64,000 bases of DNA from Neomoorella thermoacetica (GTDB lineage: Bacteria; Bacillota; DSM-521; Neomoorellales; Neomoorellaceae), in contig NZ_MDDC01000017.1 of NCBI RefSeq assembly GCF_001875325.1, positions 1 to 64,000 on the forward strand, given 5' to 3'. The translations under genes and the position numbers were made by a program. Positions 26,671 to 35,957 of the stretch are shown here, one piece after another; positions within the stretch are counted from its first letter, which is position 1, and each line of letters begins with the position of its first letter. The notes under the pieces were generated by a model. The model had not been told where the DNA came from and made no database searches. It was given only the letters and a program-made list of their open reading frames with translations.

Positions 26671-26707
26671 AAAAGTTCCGGAAGGGCATCCTCCTCCCGG
26701 AACTTTT
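26671..26707. terminator. Bidirectional intrinsic terminator
   Basis: Eleven-base perfect stem AAAAGTTCCGG/CCGGAACTTTT with a 15-base loop. It ends the APC permease on the plus strand and htrA on the minus strand. Confidence 0.9.
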
Positions 26708-26727
26708 GCTGGTCGTCAATTAAATCC

Positions 26728-27888
26728 CTACTGGGCCGGCTTTTCCCCCAGGACTACGTTGATATTTAAGGTCTGACCGCGGCGGAAGACCTGGAGCTGG
26801 ACCTGCTGGCCAATCTTCATAGTCTGGATCTTGTTGACCAGCTCATTGGCGTCCTTCACCGCCTGGCCATCAACCTGCAAGATCACGTCATATTTCTGGA
26901 GTCCCGCTTTGGCGGCCGGGCTACCATTCACCACCTGGACTACCACAGCGCCTTCCTGGTCCTGCAGGCCCAGGATGTCGGCCACGTCGGGGGTTACCTG
27001 TTGTAGAGCTACCCCCAGCCAGGGCCGGCTAATCTTGCCCTTGGTCATGAGGTCCTTGAGGACCGGTTGGACCGTGCTGCTGGGAATGGCGAAGCCGATC
27101 CCCTGGGCGCTGGCGTTAACGGCGGTATTGATACCAATTACTTCACCTTTGAGGTTCAGCAGGGGACCGCCGCTGTTACCGGGGTTAATAGAGGCATCCG
27201 TCTGCAGCAAGTTTTCATAATGGCGGTTCTGGACGTCAATGGGACGCCCCTTGGCACTAATGACACCCACGGTAACGGTATGGTCCAGGCCGTCGGGGTT
27301 GCCGATGGCGATGGCCCAGTCACCAACCCGCACCTTGTTGGCATCACCCAGGGCGAGGTAAGGCAGGGGTTTACCCGCGTCGACCTTCAAAACCGCCAGG
27401 TCCAGGGAGCTGTCGGCGCCGACCACCTGGGCGTTCAGGGGCTTGTCAAAGCCGACGATGGTTACCTTGACCTGCCTGGCGCCCTCAACAACGTGCTGGT
27501 TGGTCAGGATATAACCGTCACTGGAGATAATAAAGCCCGAACCCAGGGCCCGCTGGACCTGGGGACCGGTATTGAACTGGTCGCCGAAAAACTGCCGGAA
27601 GAAGGGGTCATTAAAGGGGCTGCTGCCCTGGGTTTCCGTCACCGTGTCGATACGCACTACCGCCGGTCCGGTTTTGTCAACGATATCGGCAATGGTCTCC
27701 GGTCCCAGTCCCGCCGGGATGCTGGCCGAGGCCGGCTGGGCTGTGCTAACAGCATTCTGGTACGCCTGTTGGGGCCCGGCCGTCGCGCCGGTGATATGAT
27801 AGAAACCCGCCGTAGCCGCTACCCCGGCCAGGAAAATTAATAAGACCAGCAGCGCGGAAATCCTGGCCCGTCCATCTCGTCGCCACAT
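26728..27888 (-). CDS. htrA: HtrA/DegP-type serine protease with PDZ domain
   Basis: Membrane-anchored envelope quality-control protease. TM ~12-30. The trypsin-like domain has the triad His132 (NQHVVEG), Asp163 (SSLDLAVLKVD) and Ser239 (INPGNSGGPLLN). One PDZ domain spans ~290-380 (GAVVVQVVNGSPAAKAGLQK). ATG at 27888 with GGAGGT 7 bases upstream; an out-of-frame ATG lies between. 386 residues, like Gram-positive HtrA. Confidence 0.95.
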   Translation of the reverse strand: MWRRDGRARISALLVLLIFLAGVAATAGFYHITGATAGPQQAYQNAVSTAQPASASIPAGLGPETIADIVDKTGPAVVRIDTVTETQGSSPFNDPFFRQFFGDQFNTGPQVQRALGSGFIISSDGYILTNQHVVEGARQVKVTIVGFDKPLNAQVVGADSSLDLAVLKVDAGKPLPYLALGDANKVRVGDWAIAIGNPDGLDHTVTVGVISAKGRPIDVQNRHYENLLQTDASINPGNSGGPLLNLKGEVIGINTAVNASAQGIGFAIPSSTVQPVLKDLMTKGKISRPWLGVALQQVTPDVADILGLQDQEGAVVVQVVNGSPAAKAGLQKYDVILQVDGQAVKDANELVNKIQTMKIGQQVQLQVFRRGQTLNINVVLGEKPAQ

Positions 27889-28061
27889 ACTTCATACCTC
27901 CAATCTTTTTCTTTGAGGGTATTATAAAATAGGAAGTTGAAATTAAAATTAAGACAACCTGAGAAAATCCTAAGAAATTGGAATGGCTGGCAAGCGACGG
28001 TTGCGAAACGCCTGTGCCAGAGCTTTTGCTCAATTAGCATTATATAGCGCCCTTACGGCCA

Positions 28062-28090
28062 TTGCAACCGCTAATAGCCTCTGGTATACT
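28062..28090 (+). promoter_or_regulatory. SigA-type promoter
   Basis: TTGCAA, 17 bases, TATACT. It points at the small ORF at 28172 and perhaps at cinA beyond. Two short GC hairpins follow in the leader. Confidence 0.6.
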
Positions 28091-28171
28091 GTTAGGCGGA
28101 GGGGTGGAAATCCTCCTACTAATTAAAAATCAAATCCGGGCCTACCCGGTAGTGAAAGGTCAGGTGAAAGC

Positions 28172-28309
28172 ATGAAGAGATGGAAGGTTATCCTTTTTCT
28201 TGCGGGCTGGCTGTTCCTGGGATTCCTGGTGACTGCCGTCAACGGCCTGGGGGAATCCGCCCACGGCGAACACGCACCTACCACAACCGCTGCCGAGACT
28301 GCTTCTTAA
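28172..28309 (+). CDS. Small single-pass membrane protein
   Basis: 45 residues: a basic start (MKRWK), one hydrophobic segment (VILFLAGWLFLGFLV), then a short polar tail with HGEH and TTTAAET. The site AGGTGA lies 6 bases upstream and a terminator directly follows the stop, so this looks like a self-contained gene. Could alternatively be a secreted peptide. No family recognised. Confidence 0.55.
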   Translation: MKRWKVILFLAGWLFLGFLVTAVNGLGESAHGEHAPTTTAAETAS

Positions 28310-28328
28310 GCGCCACCGGGCGCTTTTT
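28309..28328 (+). terminator. Intrinsic terminator after the small membrane protein
   Basis: AGCGCC/GGCGCT stem with a 4-base loop and a T5 tract. It starts inside the stop codon of the small ORF. Confidence 0.75.
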
Positions 28329-28401
28329 AATTATAGTGCGGCACGCCCCGCGCTAGCAAGCCCGGCGCCGTAAGATTTATCCTAAGAGGGTGTTTCTCAA
28401 C

Positions 28402-29649
28402 TTGCAAGCTGAAGCGATCTTCACCGGCACCGAGATGCTCCTGGGGCAGATCGTCAATACCAACGCTGCCTTCTTGGGCCGGGAACTGGCTGCCGCCGGC
28501 ATCAGCCTTTACCGCCAGGTGGTGGTCGGTGATAACCTGGAACGCATCCGCGAAGCCATCGATAACGCCCGCCGGCGGGCCGACCTGATCATCGTCAGCG
28601 GCGGCCTGGGGCCGACGGAGGACGACCTCTCCCGGGAGGCCCTGACAGCAGCCCTGGGACTGCCCCTGGTTGAAGACCCGGCGGCCCGGGAAAATGTCAC
28701 CCGCTATTTTGCCGCCCGCCAGCGCCCCATGACGCCCAACAACCTGAAACAGGCCCTGCTGCCGGCCGGAGCCAGGGCCCTGGACAACCCCCACGGCACG
28801 GCGGCCGGTATATTCCTGGAGCACGAAGGCAAGGTCTATGCCCTGCTGCCGGGACCGCCGCGGGAGTTTGAACCCATGGTAACAAACCAGCTCCTGCCCC
28901 GGCTGGAACTCTACGGCGCCCGGCGGGAGATCATCCTTTCCCGAGCGTTAAAAATCGCCGGCATGGGCGAAGCTGCTGTTGAACAGACCGTAAAGGATTT
29001 ACTGCACTGTGAGAACCCCACCCTGGCGCCCCTGGCCAAACCGGGCGAGGTCACCTTACGCCTGACGGCCCGGGCTGAAAGCCCGGAAGCAGCCCGGGCA
29101 CTAATTGATCCCCTGGAGGCTACCATCAGGGAACGCCTGGGAGAATACATCTTTGGTACTGATGATGACACCCTCGAGGGGGTTACCGGTACCATCCTGG
29201 CGGCCAGGAAGTTAACCCTGGCCGTGGCCGAATCCTGTACCGGCGGCCTGCTGGCCCACCGGGTGACCAACATCCCCGGCAGTTCCGATTACTTCCTGGG
29301 CGGCATGGTGACATACAGCAACGAGGCCAAGGTGAAGTTCCTGGGGGTGGAACCGGAAGCGCTGGCCGCCCACGGGGCTGTCAGCCCGGAGGTGGCTGCC
29401 GCCATGGCCCGGGGCGTACGACAAGCCATGGGAACGGATATAGGTATCGGTATTACCGGCATCGCCGGTCCCGGGGGTGGCAGTGAGGAAAAACCGGTGG
29501 GACTGGTCTACCTGGGGATTGATTTTCGAGGTCGAGTCGAGGTGCGGCGGGAGCTTTTTATGGGCCAGCGCGAAAGTATCAAGTGGCAGTCGACCCAGAG
29601 CGCCCTCTATCTCCTCTGGCGGAGTTTATGGGAACAGCTACCTCAGTGA
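28402..29649 (+). CDS. cinA: CinA: ADP-ribose pyrophosphatase / nicotinamide-nucleotide amidase
   Basis: NAD-cycle repair and salvage protein. N-terminal MoaB/COG1058-like domain ~1-170 (TGTEMLLGQIVNTNAAFL, SGGLGPTEDD). C-terminal PncC deamidase domain from ~255 (AESCTGGLLAHRVTNIPGSS, GITGIAGPGGGSEEKPVG). I prefer the TTG at 28402, with AGAGGG 11 bases upstream, because it yields the usual short start before EAIFTGTE; a GTG at 28390 would add four residues but has no separate ribosome site. About 415 residues, typical size. In many Firmicutes cinA precedes recA, but not here. Confidence 0.93.
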   Translation: MQAEAIFTGTEMLLGQIVNTNAAFLGRELAAAGISLYRQVVVGDNLERIREAIDNARRRADLIIVSGGLGPTEDDLSREALTAALGLPLVEDPAARENVTRYFAARQRPMTPNNLKQALLPAGARALDNPHGTAAGIFLEHEGKVYALLPGPPREFEPMVTNQLLPRLELYGARREIILSRALKIAGMGEAAVEQTVKDLLHCENPTLAPLAKPGEVTLRLTARAESPEAARALIDPLEATIRERLGEYIFGTDDDTLEGVTGTILAARKLTLAVAESCTGGLLAHRVTNIPGSSDYFLGGMVTYSNEAKVKFLGVEPEALAAHGAVSPEVAAAMARGVRQAMGTDIGIGITGIAGPGGGSEEKPVGLVYLGIDFRGRVEVRRELFMGQRESIKWQSTQSALYLLWRSLWEQLPQ

Positions 29650-29699
29650 GGGAAGGGCATGCAAGGCCACCGGGCCGGCAGGGTACCTTTTAAACACTG

Positions 29700-30419
29700 T
29701 TAACGGGTAAAAATATGGTTGCCTATCTGCGTTATCTGGGGCCGGGTCCAGATCCAGGCGCTGGTGGCCTTGGCCGGGTTAAAGAAATACAGGGCACCCT
29801 GGCTGGGATCCCAGCCGTTTAAAGCGTCGTTGGTAGCGGCGTAATCCCGGGCCAGTACCGCCACCTGCCAGTAACGACCGTTGGCAACGCTCTCAAAGGC
29901 CCAGGGCTCAAAGATAATACCCGGGATGGATTTGGGAAAGGCCGGGTCGCGCAGGCGGTTCAGAACGACGGCTACTACGGCCACCTGGCCGGGATAGGGT
30001 TCATCCTGGGCCTCGGCAGCCACCAGGCGGGCGAGGAGGTTGATATCGTCGGCCCGGAATCCGGCGGTCATGGGTTTAGCCGCCGGCGGCGGGACCGGGC
30101 GGTGAAGGTAAAAATTCACCCCGGGAATGAGAATGCTAACAATAGCTAAAGCCAGGAGGACCCGGGCCTGCCATCCTGCCGGCAGGTGCAGCGGCTTGAG
30201 GTTCTGCCAGGCACGCAGCATTTCCTCCCTGGCGGCCTGCCAGGCTGAGCGGAGCCAGGCCAGGGCGGGCACTGCCAGTGGTGCGACCCGTTCTTTTATA
30301 TTGCCGGATATTTCCCCCGGGCGGGTTCTCGCTACCCGGGCAGCAGCACGTAACCGCTCCTTTAGCACCTGTCTCCCTTTCCCCTGCCCCTGCCGTTTCC
30401 ACCTGGGCGACCAGACCAT
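29700..30419 (-). CDS. SleB/CwlJ-type cell wall hydrolase, membrane-anchored
   Basis: Probable spore-cortex or peptidoglycan hydrolase. A basic N-terminal region of ~75 residues and a membrane helix (VLLALAIVSILIPGVNF) precede the Hydrolase_2 domain, which begins NLLARLVAAEAQDEPYPGQ (catalytic Glu) and continues VVLNRLRDP and ALNGWDPSQGALYFFNPA. I use the ATG at 30419 with AAGGA 9 bases upstream. 239 residues. The long cytoplasmic-side N-terminus is unusual for secreted SleB, which begins with a signal peptide and a PG-binding domain. Confidence 0.86.
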   Translation of the reverse strand: MVWSPRWKRQGQGKGRQVLKERLRAAARVARTRPGEISGNIKERVAPLAVPALAWLRSAWQAAREEMLRAWQNLKPLHLPAGWQARVLLALAIVSILIPGVNFYLHRPVPPPAAKPMTAGFRADDINLLARLVAAEAQDEPYPGQVAVVAVVLNRLRDPAFPKSIPGIIFEPWAFESVANGRYWQVAVLARDYAATNDALNGWDPSQGALYFFNPAKATSAWIWTRPQITQIGNHIFTR

Positions 30420-30590
30420 GCGCCTCAATCCTTCCCTGCCAGGATTTAATTATAGTTTGGCAAAGAAAGGCTTAAAACTTGCAAGGGCGCTTACTAATAA
30501 ACCTTACCAGGTAAATTACCAGCTCCAGGTCTTTAAAATGCTTCTCGCTTGTCACTATTCGAGTAGCATGAAGGCGGGTGATTGTGTATA

Positions 30591-31232
30591 TCATTGATGT
30601 GGCCTATGGCTGTCCTTCATTTCTTCCCATGCTGGCAGGGGAACGGCAACCTTTAACCGGACCTCGCTGCTGTAGTCTGCTTCTACCACCCGGCCGCCGC
30701 GGCTGTGAACCTGGTAGAGCAACCGGTCCAGTTCGGCATAACTGCAGGTTAATTCCAACTCACGGGTCACGACCCGCCGGATGCTCCCCGCCTCTTCCAG
30801 GACTCGACGGGCCGCCTGGCCGTAGGCCTCGATGAGCCCCCGCACCCCCAGCTTTTTGCCGCCAAAATAACGGGTCACCACTACCGCCACGTTGGTCAGG
30901 CCCAGGCCGGTAATCGCCCCTAAAATCGGCCGGCCGGCCGTACCGCTGGGCTCGCCGGCATCGCTGTAATAGGCTATCTCTTGTTTTCCCTTCACCAGCC
31001 GGTAGGCAAAGCAGTTGTGGGTCGCCTGCCGGTGCTCCGCCTGGATCCTGGCAATAAACTCCCTGGCTGCCGCTTCACTGTCTACTTCCCGGGCATGGCC
31101 GATGAAACGGGAACGCTCGATTTTAATTTCGGCCGTGGCTTCCCGGGCGACGGTAAGGTAGGCAGCGTCATTCTCTAAGGCGCTGCCACTTTTTACAGAC
31201 AAGTCGCCAGGCTGCTCATCCTTTTTCTTCAT
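30591..31232 (-). CDS. YigZ/IMPACT family protein (UPF0029)
   Basis: Conserved protein related to the IMPACT translation-control family; biochemical role unsettled. After a ~25-residue polar N-terminus comes IERSRFIGHAREV, then HNCFAYRLV, SDAGEPSGTAGRPIL and VVTRYFGGKKLGVRGLIEAYG, all diagnostic. The C-terminal ~60 residues are the DUF1949 domain. ATG at 31232 chosen over an upstream frame extension lacking a start signal; GAGGGAG is 12-14 bases away. 213 residues. Confidence 0.9.
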   Translation of the reverse strand: MKKKDEQPGDLSVKSGSALENDAAYLTVAREATAEIKIERSRFIGHAREVDSEAAAREFIARIQAEHRQATHNCFAYRLVKGKQEIAYYSDAGEPSGTAGRPILGAITGLGLTNVAVVVTRYFGGKKLGVRGLIEAYGQAARRVLEEAGSIRRVVTRELELTCSYAELDRLLYQVHSRGGRVVEADYSSEVRLKVAVPLPAWEEMKDSHRPHQ

Positions 31233-31409
31233 AAAGCAAACAACTCCCTCAGCGCCTCTTGCAGGGCATAAAAAAGGAAGTGCCTGCCACACTGCCCTGG
31301 TATTCTCTCAGCCGATGTTTATCCACAGCCCATCGCCTCCCTCTTGTCTGTCATTACTTTCATTCTAACATTTTCCCTGTAAAGATCAAAAAGATCAATA
31401 TGGTATATA

Positions 31410-31450
31410 AATCCCCACCGTTTGAGAAATAACAAATCCAACGGTGGGGA
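31410..31450 (-). terminator. Hairpin downstream of the metallo-hydrolase
   Basis: Twelve-base perfect stem ATCCCCACCGTT/AACGGTGGGGAT with a 17-base loop, starting 40 bases past the stop at 31490. On the minus strand it is followed only by TTATATACC, so it is at best a weak terminator; it could be an IS or regulatory inverted repeat. Confidence 0.45.
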
Positions 31451-31489
31451 TCAGGAGTCATATCCTCTATCAGGTTAAATCCTATCAAG

Positions 31490-32161
31490 TTAAACCCGCG
31501 GCTGGCTGGCCGCCAGGATCCAGACTTCCGTTTCCTGCGGCAAACTGTCCGGCCGCAGGTCGATTTTCTCCTCCCCGAAACGGCGCACATTGGCCCGGCC
31601 GGCCGTAAATTCGTCCACCCCGGCTATGGGAAAGCCCTGCATGCCCGGAACCAGATAATGCATGGGCAGGACCACCCGCGGTTTCAGTGCCTCCACCACC
31701 TGCCAGGCCTGGGAGGCATCGATGGTAAAGTACCCGCCCACCGGGATCATCAATACATCCGTCCTTCCAATCTGCCGCACCTGTTCATCGTTGAGAACAT
31801 GGCCCAGGTCACCAAGGTGAGCCAGGCGTAAATCCCCCACCTCCAGGACAAAAATGGCGTTTTTGCCCCGTTTGGTGCCTCCGGCATCGTCGTGGTAAAC
31901 AGGCACTGTATAAGCATGGACATCTTTAAAGGTAACGTTAATTCTCGCCCAGTCTCCCCCGGGCGTCAGACCCCGCCAGACTTCCGGGTTGCCCTTGATA
32001 TTATCCAGGTAATTGTGGTCGAAATGCTCATGGGATACGGTCACCACATCAGCCGTGACCACCGGCGCTGCCGGCGATACCTGCGGGCCGTAAGGGTCGG
32101 TCACCAGCCGCACCCCCGCCGGGGTTTCCAGGTAAAAACTTGCATGACCTAACCAGCGCAT
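31490..32161 (-). CDS. Metallo-beta-lactamase-fold hydrolase (UlaG-like)
   Basis: Metal-dependent hydrolase of the UPF0173/UlaG type. Motifs: MRWLGHASFYLE at the start, VSHEHFDHNYLD (HxHxDH-like), HLGDLGH and MHYLVPG. Start set at the ATG at 32161, which has AGGGAGG 8 bases upstream; the longer frame adds nine non-conserved residues. 223 residues. Substrate unknown. Monocistronic, flanked by the hairpin at 31410. Confidence 0.87.
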   Translation of the reverse strand: MRWLGHASFYLETPAGVRLVTDPYGPQVSPAAPVVTADVVTVSHEHFDHNYLDNIKGNPEVWRGLTPGGDWARINVTFKDVHAYTVPVYHDDAGGTKRGKNAIFVLEVGDLRLAHLGDLGHVLNDEQVRQIGRTDVLMIPVGGYFTIDASQAWQVVEALKPRVVLPMHYLVPGMQGFPIAGVDEFTAGRANVRRFGEEKIDLRPDSLPQETEVWILAASQPRV

Positions 32162-32264
32162 TATAAAGACCTCCCTATTTTTATTCAACGCCAGTTATTT
32201 TGTTTATATTTAATTATGATATTACTGTCTCTACCGGGTTGATTTAATCGGAGGGGGACATTAT

Positions 32265-32384
32265 ATGACACCTTCACCAGCCACTTTCCACCCGGCTTTT
32301 AAAACTGTGCCTGGGGGGGTTGAAGCCCGGGCGCCGGCTTCCTTTACGCCTGATTATGCCTACCGATATGATTATAGCCTATAA
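32265..32384 (+). CDS. Small ORF of unknown function
   Basis: 39 residues, Pro- and aromatic-rich, ending DYAYRYDYSL. GGAGGGGG lies 7-8 bases upstream, a strong ribosome site. No homologue recognised. It is divergent from the metallo-hydrolase. May be a real peptide gene or a chance frame. Confidence 0.4.
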   Translation: MTPSPATFHPAFKTVPGGVEARAPASFTPDYAYRYDYSL

Positions 32385-32493
32385 TCTTTTCTAAAGCTAG
32401 AAGCATCTCCGGGTACAATGCCCACCGTGCCGGACTAAATACATGGGCCATTCCCGCCCGGCTACATAATTCCACGCAAGTAAATGCCAAAAT

Positions 32494-32522
32494 CAAAGAG
32501 CGGGTTTAAAACCCGCTCTTTG
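32494..32522. terminator. Perfect inverted repeat, likely terminator
   Basis: 14-base arms CAAAGAGCGGGTTT/AAACCCGCTCTTTG separated by one base. It lies 70 bases beyond the stop of the FAD reductase gene (minus strand) and in the plus direction about 110 bases after the small ORF. The T-tract is short and inside the stem, so strength is uncertain. Confidence 0.5.
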
Positions 32523-32591
32523 AGCCAGCTGCCGATCCTTAGGTCGCGAAATCTGCCGCTTCCCCGGATTTAGAGGGAGGTACTCCTGCTA

Positions 32592-33812
32592 CTACCCCAC
32601 CATGGCCCAGGTGAAGCTACCGTCCAGGAAACTGGCGACATATTTTTCCTTTACCTCCCTGCCGATGAGGGCCTGGAAGCTGCCGGCACCATCCGGCGGG
32701 CCTACGGATACCATCCCCACCAGTCGTCGGCCCTGGAGGACGATTTTGCGGTAGAGGGGGCGCTTCTCGTCCAGGCGGGTGATAACCTCATAGCCTTCCC
32801 CCGGAGGGTTGACGATGCCGCCGCTGATGACTCCCAGGCCGTGCACCACCAGGGAGTTCTGGCCGATACCGCCGCGGTAGGTCGTACGGCGGCCGGCCAT
32901 GTTGAGCCCGGCCAGGCGGCCCTGCTCCACGGCGTTGCCCCAGATGGCGTTCAGGCGCGGTTTCTGCCAGGCGCGGTCGAAGGCCTCGGCCACGTCCCCG
33001 GCGGCATAGACGCCGGGGATACCGGTACCCAGGTAATCGTCGACTACGACACCCCGGTTCACGACCACGCCGGAACCCGGCAGGAAGTCGACATTGGGCC
33101 GCACCCCTTTACCTACAACCGCTACGTCCACCGGTACCGTTGCCCCGGAACGCAGGACGGCCGCCATTACTCGCTCCCGGCCTTCCAGGGCCACTACGTC
33201 CTCCCGCAGGTGGATGGTAAACCCGGCGGCGGCCATGGCCCGGCGTACCAGTTCCGCCCCGGTATCGTCCATGGCCTGGGAAAGAAGCCTGCCTGAGGAG
33301 ACAACCAGGCGCACCTTGAGGCCCCTGGCATGCAGACCTTCAGCCGCTTTGAGGCCTACCAACCCGCCGCCTATGACTACCGCCCGGCCGCCGGGCCGGG
33401 CGAATTTGCGGATGGCGGCAGCGTCGTCGAGGGTCCTCAGGGTAAAGACCCCGGCCAGGCCCGCACCGGGGAACTCTACCCGCTGGGGAGAGGCCCCGGC
33501 GGCTATAAGCAGGCGATCATAAGCCAGCTCCGTGCCGTCGTCAAAGGTCACGCGGCACGCCCCGGTACTAATCCCCGTGGCCCTTCGGCCGGTAAATAAC
33601 CGGATGCGCTGCCGGCGATACCATTCTCCATCCACCAGCCAGAGCCTATCCCTGGGTACCAGCCCACCCAGATAGTAAGAAGTAAGGACCCGGGCGTAGA
33701 AGGGATATGGTTCGTCCCCCACCATGGTGATTTCTCCTGCCGGGTCGGCCCGGCGGATGGCCAGGGCCGCGGCCACCCCGGCGGCGCTGTTGCCGAGTAT
33801 TAGATAGCGCAT
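32592..33812 (-). CDS. FAD-dependent NAD(P)H oxidoreductase, probable AOR flavin subunit (AorC-like)
   Basis: Pyridine nucleotide-disulfide oxidoreductase fold, 406 residues. FAD-binding site LILGNSAAGVAAALAIR at the N-terminus, NAD site VVIGGGLVGLKAAEGL near residue 146, and the FAD-closing VYAAGDVAEAFD near 272. No redox-active CxxxxC pair is present at the usual site, so it is of the nitrite-reductase/NOX-like class. Last gene of the four-gene AOR operon. In Aromatoleum aromaticum the same kind of subunit (AorC) links the tungsten enzyme to NAD; that role here is inferred from order. Confidence 0.85.
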   Translation of the reverse strand: MRYLILGNSAAGVAAALAIRRADPAGEITMVGDEPYPFYARVLTSYYLGGLVPRDRLWLVDGEWYRRQRIRLFTGRRATGISTGACRVTFDDGTELAYDRLLIAAGASPQRVEFPGAGLAGVFTLRTLDDAAAIRKFARPGGRAVVIGGGLVGLKAAEGLHARGLKVRLVVSSGRLLSQAMDDTGAELVRRAMAAAGFTIHLREDVVALEGRERVMAAVLRSGATVPVDVAVVGKGVRPNVDFLPGSGVVVNRGVVVDDYLGTGIPGVYAAGDVAEAFDRAWQKPRLNAIWGNAVEQGRLAGLNMAGRRTTYRGGIGQNSLVVHGLGVISGGIVNPPGEGYEVITRLDEKRPLYRKIVLQGRRLVGMVSVGPPDGAGSFQALIGREVKEKYVASFLDGSFTWAMVG

Positions 33813-33851
33813 CGCCCCCGAGACCTCCAGAATAACGATGAACTCCCCACC

Positions 33852-34121
33852 TTATCCCCCGGCAGCCGGTGGAATAATAGTTGCTTTATCCCGGGGGTTC
33901 AAAGGCGTGTCTAACCCCTGCAGAAAGTTGATATTGCGTCCGTTGATCAAGATGGCTATGCCGGCTTTGAGCTGCCCGTCAGCGGTCAGGAGCTGGCGAC
34001 GAAAAGTTTCACCGTAGCGGGAAGAAAGGGCAGCCAGGAGCTCCCTTACGGTAGCCGCGTCTATATCAACCCGGCTTTCTCCGGCCGCCCGCTGCAGGAA
34101 ACTTAAGAGTTCGACTTGCAT
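33852..34121 (-). CDS. MoaD/ThiS-family sulfur carrier protein
   Basis: 89-residue beta-grasp protein ending in the functional Gly-Gly tail (IIPPAAGG), which becomes a thiocarboxylate. It probably donates dithiolene sulfur for tungstopterin or serves the neighbouring AOR. Motifs: VELLSFLQRAAGE, ILINGRNINFLQGLDTPL. Located between the AOR and its flavin subunit, as aorD is in known AOR operons. CGGAGGA is 7 bases upstream. Confidence 0.9.
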   Translation of the reverse strand: MQVELLSFLQRAAGESRVDIDAATVRELLAALSSRYGETFRRQLLTADGQLKAGIAILINGRNINFLQGLDTPLNPRDKATIIPPAAGG

Positions 34122-34157
34122 TGCCGTTCCTCCGGAAAATATAGTCCTGGTATCTGA

Positions 34158-35957
34158 CTACAGCCCCAATCTCTCCCGGGTGGCTGCTGTGACCCGGCCT
34201 TCTTCGTCCCAGCCGCGCAACTGGTAGTATTCAGCCAGCATCTCTGTCAGGGCGGAAGTCTTGCCTTTAGCCGGCCCCTCCGGCATGGGTTCATTGAGTA
34301 GCCGCGGCGCCAGGGTATCGTCGGCTTTAGTAAAGCCGGCGGCAAAATTGAAGAGACGTTCCAGGTTATAGATCCTTTCACCCGCCAGGAGGCTGCTTTC
34401 CTCCGTATAGGGCACGCCGGTGGCCGGCGCCAGCATGCCGGCGATATCCGCAGCCCCCAGGGCAAAGGTGGTGAAGAGGCAGATGCCACTTGCATCCACC
34501 AGGGCGGTCAAATCCTGGAAGGCCTTATCCAGGGCCGCTTTGCCCTCGGGAGAGAGGGGATCCGCCTGGACAGGAGTACCCAGGGCCTCGGCAGCGATGG
34601 TATAGCCCCGGACGTGGCAGCCGCCGCGGTTGGAGGTGGCATAATTCAGGCCGATACCCTGGAAGGCCCGCGGGTCATAAGCCGGGTATTCCTGCTTCTT
34701 GCTGGTCATGGAGAGTTCGGGATGGCCGTAGCGTGATGCCAGGCGGTAAGAACCCTCCGCCAGCAGATCGCCGATGCCCTCCCGGTAGGCCACCTTGCGG
34801 GCTGTTTCCACCAGGACGGCGGCATTACCGAATTCCAGGGGCACCTCGGTATCCCCGGCTGGCAGGTAACCCTTTTCATATAGTTCCATAGCACAGGCCA
34901 GGGTAGAGCCGAAGGAGATGGGGTCATAGCCCAGCTCGTTAGCCAGGAAGTTAGCCTTGATGATGGCCGCCAGGTCGTCAATGCCGCAGTCGGCCCCCAG
35001 GGACCACTGGGCCTCATACTCCGGCCCTTCACCATGACCGGCGTAGGGACCGGAAGGTACCTTCGTGACGCGGCCGCAGGCCATGGGACAGGCCTGGCAG
35101 GCCTTCTTGCGTACCAGGTAGGTAGCCGCCAGGGCTTCACCGCTGATTTTTTCCGCTCCTGGAAAGATGTTTGTCTGAAAATTACGGGCGGGCAGGCCTC
35201 CATGGGCATTGATGACATTGACCAGGACCCCGGTGCCGTAGGTGGGCAGGCCGCCGTAAGTGACATCATTGGCCTTGATCTTGGCCAGGGCCGCCAGGAC
35301 CGCTTCCCGGAAGGCCGTCCCATCGGCCACTTTGACCCCTCCGTGGCCGCGAACGGCAATGGCCTTCAGGTTTTTGGACCCCATGACGGCCCCAACACCG
35401 GAACGGCCAGCAGCCCGGTTTTTATCATTCATTATACAGGCAAAACGAACCAGTTTCTCCCCGGCCGGGCCGATGCAAGCCACTTTAGCATGGGGGCTGG
35501 TGACTGCTTTAATAGCGTCTTCCGTCTCGTGGACGTTTTTCCCCCAGAGTTCGCCGGCCGGCCGCAACTCAAAAGAACCGTCTTCAATCCAGAGATAAAC
35601 GGGCTCGGCCGCCCGGCCTTCAAAGATAATCCCGTCAAAGCCGGCGTACTTGAGTTCGCTGCCAAAGTAACCGCCGGAGCTGGAGGCGGCGATGGCGCCG
35701 GTCAGGGGCGATTTGGTGACGACGTTGTAACGGTTGCCGGAAATAGCCGTAGTCCCGGTGAGGGGCCCGGTCATAAATATGAGCTTGTTCTCCGGGGCCA
35801 GGGGGTCGACCTTAGGATCAATCTCGTCCCAGAGAATTTTGCTGGCCAGCCCCCGGGCGCCGACGTAATCCCGGGCCAGGGTCGGGTTCAACCTCTCCGT
35901 CCTGCATTTACCGTCGCTCAAGTTTACGCGCAGTAACTGTCCGGTCCAACCATACAT
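34158..35957 (-). CDS. aor: Tungsten-containing aldehyde:ferredoxin oxidoreductase
   Basis: Oxidises aldehydes to acids, or reduces acids with low-potential electrons, at a bis-pterin tungsten site. 599 residues. N-terminal domain: [48 protein letters not shown] in part. The [4Fe-4S]-binding segment has [11 protein letters not shown] near residue 287 and a later Cys in [10 protein letters not shown]. The pterin-binding stretch DPRAFQGIG is present. ATG with GGGAGGTGG upstream. It directly follows the ferredoxin-type gene with no gap, so both subunits are made together. Confidence 0.93.
   Translation of the reverse strand: MYGWTGQLLRVNLSDGKCRTERLNPTLARDYVGARGLASKILWDEIDPKVDPLAPENKLIFMTGPLTGTTAISGNRYNVVTKSPLTGAIAASSSGGYFGSELKYAGFDGIIFEGRAAEPVYLWIEDGSFELRPAGELWGKNVHETEDAIKAVTSPHAKVACIGPAGEKLVRFACIMNDKNRAAGRSGVGAVMGSKNLKAIAVRGHGGVKVADGTAFREAVLAALAKIKANDVTYGGLPTYGTGVLVNVINAHGGLPARNFQTNIFPGAEKISGEALAATYLVRKKACQACPMACGRVTKVPSGPYAGHGEGPEYEAQWSLGADCGIDDLAAIIKANFLANELGYDPISFGSTLACAMELYEKGYLPAGDTEVPLEFGNAAVLVETARKVAYREGIGDLLAEGSYRLASRYGHPELSMTSKKQEYPAYDPRAFQGIGLNYATSNRGGCHVRGYTIAAEALGTPVQADPLSPEGKAALDKAFQDLTALVDASGICLFTTFALGAADIAGMLAPATGVPYTEESSLLAGERIYNLERLFNFAAGFTKADDTLAPRLLNEPMPEGPAKGKTSALTEMLAEYYQLRGWDEEGRVTAATRERLGL

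Noticed and set aside
31320-31335. TTATCCACAG, a perfect DnaA-box-like word
   Set aside because: Single copy with no cluster, no AT-rich unwinding region and no dnaA/dnaN nearby; likely chance.
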